Of a stretch of 16,554 nt of DNA, positions 13,308 to 16,554 are shown in pieces (positions within the stretch are counted from its first letter, which is position 1; the number at the start of each line of letters is the position of its first letter). This DNA comes from CAYRUP01 sp964578975 (GTDB taxonomy: Bacteria > Pseudomonadota > Gammaproteobacteria > DSM-16500). The notes beneath the pieces were generated by a model. It made no database searches. It was not told the DNA's origin and saw nothing but the letters and a program-made list of their open reading frames with translations. The stretch lies in NCBI GenBank assembly GCA_964578975.1, contig CAZOFA010000051.1, positions 1 to 16,554 on the forward strand. Direction: 5' to 3'. The position numbers and the translations under genes were made by a program.

Positions 13308-13886
13308 ATGTCAAATTTTCAAAACATGTATCAATTAATATTAGAAATTAACAAACTAAAACTTGTTTTTAGAAATACAAAAACGCAACCAAGTAGGAAT
13401 GAAAGTACTGCTGAACATTCATGGTCAGTTTGTATGATTGTAATGATATTAATGGATGAGTTAAAAAAAGAATTTCATCAGCTTGATGAATTAAAAATTA
13501 TTAAACTGGCGCTTATTCATGATCTTGTTGAAATTTATGCGGGTGATGTGACTGCATTTGATGATGAAGCTCGAAAAAATAAAGTAAAAGATGAAATAGA
13601 AGCATTGAATAAATTAATGAAAATTTATCCTGAATTTGGAAAAGAACTTCATGATTTATGGTACGAATCAGAAAAAAAAGAAACAATCGAAGCAAAAATT
13701 GCAAAAGCAGCTGATGCTATTTGTCCTGTTTTTTTAAGAGTTCAATTCAATCAAGCATTACAGCCCGACATCACCTTTGAAGTTTTTGATAAAACAAAAG
13801 CGCCTGCTTTTCGTTTTAGCAAAGTCTTTAACAAAATGTATGAGCAATTGAAAAAAGATTTAATTGATCGAAATCTTATTAAATGA
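13308..13886 (+). CDS. HD-domain phosphohydrolase (YfbR/HDDC2-like)
   Basis: A 192-aa metal-dependent phosphohydrolase of the HD superfamily, most like YfbR/HDDC2 5'-deoxynucleotidases. The metal-binding series is complete: E-H-S-W with His37, L-I-H-D-L-V-E with His71-Asp72, I-Y-A-G-D with Asp80 and A-K-A-A-D-A with Asp136. An Arg at 30 and the Glu75 region fit substrate handling in the family. The start is placed at ATG 13308, which has AGGAG (13298-13302) at 5 nt; the frame is open upstream to a TTG at 13266, but that has no ribosome site and lies in a repeat. The gene is visibly more AT- and Lys-rich than oxyR, sits between near-identical 19/20-bp repeats and ends before a long hairpin, so horizontal arrival is plausible. 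The likely reaction is nucleoside monophosphate to nucleoside, by family. Confidence 0.82.
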   Translation: MSNFQNMYQLILEINKLKLVFRNTKTQPSRNESTAEHSWSVCMIVMILMDELKKEFHQLDELKIIKLALIHDLVEIYAGDVTAFDDEARKNKVKDEIEALNKLMKIYPEFGKELHDLWYESEKKETIEAKIAKAADAICPVFLRVQFNQALQPDITFEVFDKTKAPAFRFSKVFNKMYEQLKKDLIDRNLIK

Positions 13887-13897
13887 GAACAAAAGAG

Positions 13898-13945
13898 AGG
13901 GTCACGTCTCATCATGACAACGTCATCATGATGAGACGTGACCCT
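13898..13945. terminator. Long perfect hairpin between convergent genes
   Basis: AGGGTCACGTCTCATCATGA (13898-13917) pairs perfectly with 13926-13945 over an 8-base loop, a 20-bp stem. It lies between the HD gene (plus, ending 13886) and the rhodanese gene (minus, ending 13957). On the minus strand it is followed by CTCTTTTGTTC, a usable T-rich tract. Its right arm is part of the direct repeat at 13931-13950, so it may be a repeat element recruited as a bidirectional terminator. Confidence 0.6.
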
Positions 13946-13950
13946 TGCAC
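13931..13950 (+). repeat. Right direct repeat flanking the HD gene
   Basis: ATGAGACGTGACCCTTGCAC. It is the partner of 13253-13271, and its first 15 bases are the right arm of the 20-bp stem at 13898-13945. Confidence 0.7.
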
Positions 13951-13956
13951 ACTGAA

Positions 13957-14364
13957 TTAACTACACCCACAAAGATAATCTGAAGACATTGTTTTGGATT
14001 TCGTTTTGTAACCATCACGTTTCCACCAATCAATGCCTCCCATTAATTCTTTAACATGATAGCCTAATTGCGCAAGCTTTAATGCGGCTTTCGTTGATGC
14101 ATTGCAGCCAATTCCATCACAGTAGGTGACATATACTGTTTTTAAATTAAGGAGTTTTGCAGCAGATTCAAGGTTGATAGTTCTATGCGGAAAATTGATT
14201 GCATCAAAAATATGTTCGTTAAGATAAGCTTCAATCGATCGTGCATCGAGAATAATAATATTTTCACCTTTTTCAATTGCTGTATTTAAATCCCATGCGT
14301 CAATTTCGTAGTCTAGTTTTTGTTGATAAAAAGAAATTTGGTTTGCTAAAGATGAATTTGTCAT
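13957..14364 (-). CDS. Single-domain rhodanese-like protein with C-terminal Cys-Gly-Cys
   Basis: A 135-aa single rhodanese domain, a candidate sulfurtransferase. Domain marks are I-I-I-L-D-A-R (36-42), H-I-F-D-A-I-N-F-P-H (51-60), the active-site strand and loop V-T-Y-C-D-G-I-G-C-N-A-S (79-90; nucleophile Cys82, second Cys87) and G-G-I-D-W-W-K-R-D-G-Y (109-119). The loop differs from the common C-x-x-x-x-R-(S/T) form, with C-D-G-I-G-C-N and no Arg, so substrate handling may differ. The chain ends L-C-G-C-S, giving two more thiols near the terminus. The start is taken at 14364 because GGGAGAA (complement of 14371-14377) sits 6 nt before this ATG; an ATG at 14379 is in frame but lacks a ribosome site. 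It lies downstream of the tautomerase gene and may be partly co-transcribed with it. Confidence 0.85.
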   Translation of the reverse strand: MTNSSLANQISFYQQKLDYEIDAWDLNTAIEKGENIIILDARSIEAYLNEHIFDAINFPHRTINLESAAKLLNLKTVYVTYCDGIGCNASTKAALKLAQLGYHVKELMGGIDWWKRDGYKTKSKTMSSDYLCGCS

Positions 14365-14393
14365 AAGAACTTCTCCCATTTAATCTCAAATGA

Positions 14394-14417
14394 TCATGCC
14401 AGCTTTTGCTAGCATGA
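14394..14417 (-). terminator. Hairpin between tautomerase and rhodanese genes
   Basis: On the minus-strand transcript UCAUGCUAGC-AAAA-GCUGGCAUGA forms a 10-bp stem (one U-G pair) 34 nt after the tautomerase stop and 30 nt before the rhodanese ATG. No T-run follows, so it may attenuate or protect the message rather than terminate it. Confidence 0.35.
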
Positions 14418-14450
14418 CCCGGACTGACAGCAATTTTTTATGAAAATAAA

Positions 14451-14636
14451 TTATTTATCCGCAATCAATTTTCCAGCCTTTGCCCAATCGTCGCGCGCGA
14501 CTTCATTGATCACCACATCTACGCTCTCGGGAGGACAACCGAGTGTGTCAACGGTTACGCGCGTGACTTCGCGAACAAACGCACGTTTTTGATCTGATGT
14601 GCGGCCTGGATGCATTTCTAAACGTAAAATTGGCAT
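14451..14636 (-). CDS. 4-oxalocrotonate tautomerase-family protein
   Basis: A 61-aa small tautomerase that keeps the catalytic Pro right after the initiator Met (M-P-I-L-R-L). Numbering from Pro1, Arg11 is present in H-P-G-R-T-S-D-Q-K, but the position of the 4-OT Arg39 is Asp (S-V-D-V-V-I) and Phe50 is replaced by Trp (D-D-W-A-K-A-G). Family members form hexamers and tautomerise or dehalogenate small keto/enol acids. With Arg39 missing, classical 2-hydroxymuconate turnover is unlikely to be the main job. The start is well placed: AGGAGC (complement of 14642-14647) at 5 nt. It is divergent from the LysR regulator at 14759, the usual arrangement for a LysR-controlled target, and is probably regulated by it. 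Confidence 0.88.
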   Translation of the reverse strand: MPILRLEMHPGRTSDQKRAFVREVTRVTVDTLGCPPESVDVVINEVARDDWAKAGKLIADK

Positions 14637-14739
14637 AACTAGCTCCTATATACCTCTATAATTAATACTCATAATTGAGCTTTGATAGTATTACTTAGCT
14701 ATAAAAATGAATAAATGCGTGCTAGATTAAATGATTTTA

Positions 14740-14751
14740 AACCTATAGGTT
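14740..14751. promoter_or_regulatory. 12-bp palindrome over the LysR ribosome-binding region
   Basis: AACCTATAGGTT is a perfect palindrome ending 7 nt before the LysR ATG, and the only SD-like bases (TAGGT) lie inside it. This is a good place for autorepression by the LysR protein. It lies in the 122-bp intergenic region shared with the tautomerase gene. Confidence 0.35.
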
Positions 14752-14758
14752 CTTAATC

Positions 14759-15667
14759 ATGAATAAATTAGCGGGCATGGAAATGTTTGTGAAAGTCGTT
14801 GAACGTGGCAGTTTTACCGCAACAGCAGAACTCTGTCAGGTTTCTCCGACCATGGTTGCGAAGCATATTCACCATATTGAAAAACGACTTGGCGCGCGTT
14901 TACTTCATCGCACCACGCGCCGACAGCATTTGACGGAAGTAGGTCAACTTTATTATGAGCGTTGTAAACATGCGTTGGCTGAAGTGGAGCATGCGGAAGC
15001 GAGTGCATCAGAGCTCCAAGCTAATCCGCGTGGATTAATCAGATTGGCGGCACCCGCCAGTTTTGGTAATTATAATCTTGTCCCAGTTTTAACGGATTAT
15101 TTATTACGTTATCCCGATGTGAATGTTGAATTGACTTTAGGTAATCGTGTACCGGAACTTATCTATGATGGTTATGATTTAGGAATTCAAACTGGCGAAA
15201 TCGATTCGCCCGATCTGGTTGCACGACCGTTGCGTCCTTATCGTCGCATACTTGCAGCTGCGCCGAATTATATTGCTCGATATGGTGAACCCGATCATCC
15301 AGAGCAATTAAGTAAACATAGTTGTTTGGGAATTACGTATTGGCGTCGTCACGATAAGTGGCAACTCATCGGGCCTAATGCGGTGATGTATGAAGTTGCA
15401 GTGAAAGGTCGATTTAGCGCAAATCAGGGTAGCACATTGCGCACAGCAGCTTTACTCGGTGCTGGCATTGTGTTGCAACCTGAAATGTCATTGACTGACG
15501 ATATCAAAGAAGGCCGATTACTCCATATTTTGCCTGAATGGTCATTCAAAACCACGCCCATGTATTTGATCTACCCACAAGATGCGCGTCCTACTGCAAA
15601 ACTGCGAAGTATAATTGATTTTTTAGTTCAACGGTTTGGCTTGGCAACAAATGAAGATGCGTGCTAA
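14759..15667 (+). CDS. LysR-family transcriptional regulator (CrgA/DsdC-like branch)
   Basis: A 302-aa DNA-binding regulator. The winged helix-turn-helix covers 1-60 (F-V-K-V-V-E-R-G-S-F-T-A-T-A-E, then V-S-P-T-M-V-A-K-H-I-H-H-I-E-K-R-L-G), followed by a linker helix and a periplasmic-binding-protein-like effector domain starting at P-R-G-L-I-R-L-A-A-P-A-S-F-G (about 90-103). R-T-T-R-R-Q-H-L-T-E-V-G is the typical wing. Length is normal for the family. It is transcribed away from the tautomerase gene, which it likely controls; the inducer is unknown. The Shine-Dalgarno is weak and overlaps a palindrome at 14740-14751. The gene ends with a short GCTAA/TTAGC hairpin around 15662-15678. Confidence 0.9.
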   Translation: MNKLAGMEMFVKVVERGSFTATAELCQVSPTMVAKHIHHIEKRLGARLLHRTTRRQHLTEVGQLYYERCKHALAEVEHAEASASELQANPRGLIRLAAPASFGNYNLVPVLTDYLLRYPDVNVELTLGNRVPELIYDGYDLGIQTGEIDSPDLVARPLRPYRRILAAAPNYIARYGEPDHPEQLSKHSCLGITYWRRHDKWQLIGPNAVMYEVAVKGRFSANQGSTLRTAALLGAGIVLQPEMSLTDDIKEGRLLHILPEWSFKTTPMYLIYPQDARPTAKLRSIIDFLVQRFGLATNEDAC

Positions 15668-15698
15668 ATACTCCTTAGCTAATTGATTTTAATAATAT

Positions 15699-15740
15699 TT
15701 GAAGTTTACAAAACTATAATATATAATAATAAATGTAAAC
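15699..15740 (+). promoter_or_regulatory. Promoter and candidate XRE operator
   Basis: TTGAAG (15699-15704), a 17-nt spacer and a perfect TATAAT (15722-15727). Inverted arms GTTTACA (15704-15710) and TGTAAAC (15734-15740) enclose the -10 region. A dimer of the downstream XRE-type regulator bound here would occlude RNA polymerase, as expected for autorepression. Confidence 0.55.
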
Positions 15741-15752
15741 CATGAGGATATT

Positions 15753-16554
15753 ATGTTAGGCAATCGAATTCAACGAGCGAGAAAAGCATTGGGATTATCT
15801 TTGCGTGATTTGGGCGAAAAAATCGCGTTAAGCCATGCTGCAATTAAAAAATATGAAGATAATGAAGTAACCCCGTCGTCAGACGTCTTGATCAAGCTTG
15901 CCCAAGCATTGCATGTCAAAGTGGAATATTTCTTCAGACCCGATCGATTTACTTTGGGAAATATACAATATCGTAAGCATGCCGACATGCCAGAACGTCA
16001 GCTAGAAGAAATTACCGCAAAAATATTAGATCAAATGGAGCGGCGTGTTGAGCTTGAAAGTTTATTTCCGAATTTACCGGCGCAAACTTTTGTTATTAAG
16101 TCCTTACCTAAAATGGTAAATGACATTGATGAAGTTGAAAATATAGCTGATCAAATACGCAATCAATGGAATTTGGGTCTTGATCCTCTGCCTGATTTGA
16201 TCGATTTATTTGAGGAACATGGAATAAAAATTTTTGAAATTGATAATGATAAATATTCAAAAATTGATGGATTTTGTGCTGAAATAAATAAAATGTCTGT
16301 CATTGTTGTTGGAAATCACCGTCCGGGTGATAGGCAACGTTTTACTTTAGCCCATGAGTTAGGTCATCTTGTGTTTGATAATCGCCTTGCTTCAGGAATA
16401 GAAATAGAAAATTGTTGCAACCGTTTTGCCGGGGCTTTTTTACTGCCAAAAAAATCATTAATTAATGTTTTGGGCGAACACCGTAATTCAATTGAGCCGC
16501 GAGAGTTGAGCTTAATAAAACAAGAGTTCGGCATCAGCATGACCAGCATTTTAC
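15753..16554 (+). CDS. XRE-HTH + ImmA/IrrE metallopeptidase fusion, 3'-truncated by window
   Basis: An open frame runs to the window end (267 codons plus one base). ATG 15753 has GAGGA (15744-15748) at 4 nt. Residues 1-65 are a Cro/C1-type helix-turn-helix (R-I-Q-R-A-R-K-A-L-G-L-S-L-R-D-L, then S-H-A-A-I-K-K-Y-E). Residues about 130-235 are an ImmA/IrrE (COG2856-type) domain with the zinc motif H-E-L-G-H at 201-205 in F-T-L-A-H-E-L-G-H-L, and a probable third ligand Glu219 before N-R-F-A-G-A-F-L-L-P. Such fusions cleave or sense repressors in phage, mobile-element and toxin-antitoxin systems, or act as stress regulators. There is no toxin gene upstream; any partner would lie beyond 16554. The remaining C-terminus is not seen. 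Confidence 0.88.
   Translation, partial: MLGNRIQRARKALGLSLRDLGEKIALSHAAIKKYEDNEVTPSSDVLIKLAQALHVKVEYFFRPDRFTLGNIQYRKHADMPERQLEEITAKILDQMERRVELESLFPNLPAQTFVIKSLPKMVNDIDEVENIADQIRNQWNLGLDPLPDLIDLFEEHGIKIFEIDNDKYSKIDGFCAEINKMSVIVVGNHRPGDRQRFTLAHELGHLVFDNRLASGIEIENCCNRFAGAFLLPKKSLINVLGEHRNSIEPRELSLIKQEFGISMTSIL

Noticed and set aside
14365..14379. Upstream ATG giving a 140-aa rhodanese
   Set aside because: The GGGAGAA that would serve as ribosome site lies between the two ATGs and fits only the ATG at 14364.
15770..16549. Minus-strand frames inside the XRE-ImmA gene
   Set aside because: Antisense to a clear HTH/HELGH protein open to the window end.
1..16554. CRISPR array, tRNA, rRNA or complete insertion sequence
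   Set aside because: No regularly spaced repeats, no cloverleaf-like segment with a CCA-type end and no transposase frame were seen by reading. A tRNAscan-SE and ISfinder run would settle it.

Overview
The window reads as an AT-rich gammaproteobacterial chromosome segment, most plausibly from an intracellular or amoeba-associated lineage of the Legionella/Coxiella/Berkiella kind. This is inferred from the gene mix: a canonical OxyR, a guanine deaminase operon, an ankyrin-repeat protein, several Lys/Asn-rich proteins that look like host-directed effectors, and a small secreted protein resembling the Legionella/Coxiella DUF4949 (Hbp-like) type. No rRNA, tRNA, CRISPR array or complete insertion sequence was recognised. 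A 10-base N gap (6488-6497) shows that the sequence is a scaffold join there.

Layout. (1) 97-4571, minus strand: a compact four-gene operon transcribed guanine deaminase, MFS transporter, Tsx-like outer-membrane protein, then M14/AstE-type zinc hydrolase. Spacings are 23 nt, a 1-nt overlap and 4 nt, with a good sigma70-type promoter at 4653-4681. It reads as an uptake-and-catabolism unit: outer-membrane channel, inner-membrane permease and two cytoplasmic hydrolases. (2) 4798-11041: mostly orphan accessory genes. These are a 401-aa protein with a basic, acid-free N-terminus, a small secreted Cys-containing protein, the scaffold gap in GC-rich palindromic debris, a 634-aa ankyrin protein with a papain/YopT-like Cys/His pattern and two C-terminal membrane segments, the Hbp-like secreted protein, a 264-aa protein with a permuted His...Cys papain-like pattern and a membrane hairpin, and a 250-aa protein whose first half resembles a degenerate Rab/Ras-type G domain. 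(3) 11076-12086, minus: an endonuclease/exonuclease/phosphatase (EEP) protein whose SDHxPV motif sits at the N-terminus rather than the C-terminus, as in a circular permutation. (4) 12260-13886, plus: oxyR and an AT-rich HD-domain phosphohydrolase bracketed by 19/20-bp near-identical direct repeats. (5) 13957-15667: rhodanese-like protein and 4-oxalocrotonate-type tautomerase on the minus strand, with a divergent LysR regulator. (6) 15753-end: an XRE-HTH + ImmA/IrrE metallopeptidase fusion cut by the window edge, with a candidate operator around its -10 box.

The strongest leads are the cluster of three or four effector-like proteins with eukaryote-interaction folds (ankyrin, two papain-like, Rab-like), the permuted EEP protein, and the small palindromic repeats. 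One of those repeats supplies the stop codon of the EEP gene; another pair brackets the HD gene. All fold assignments for the orphan genes come from reading motifs by eye and should be treated as hypotheses.
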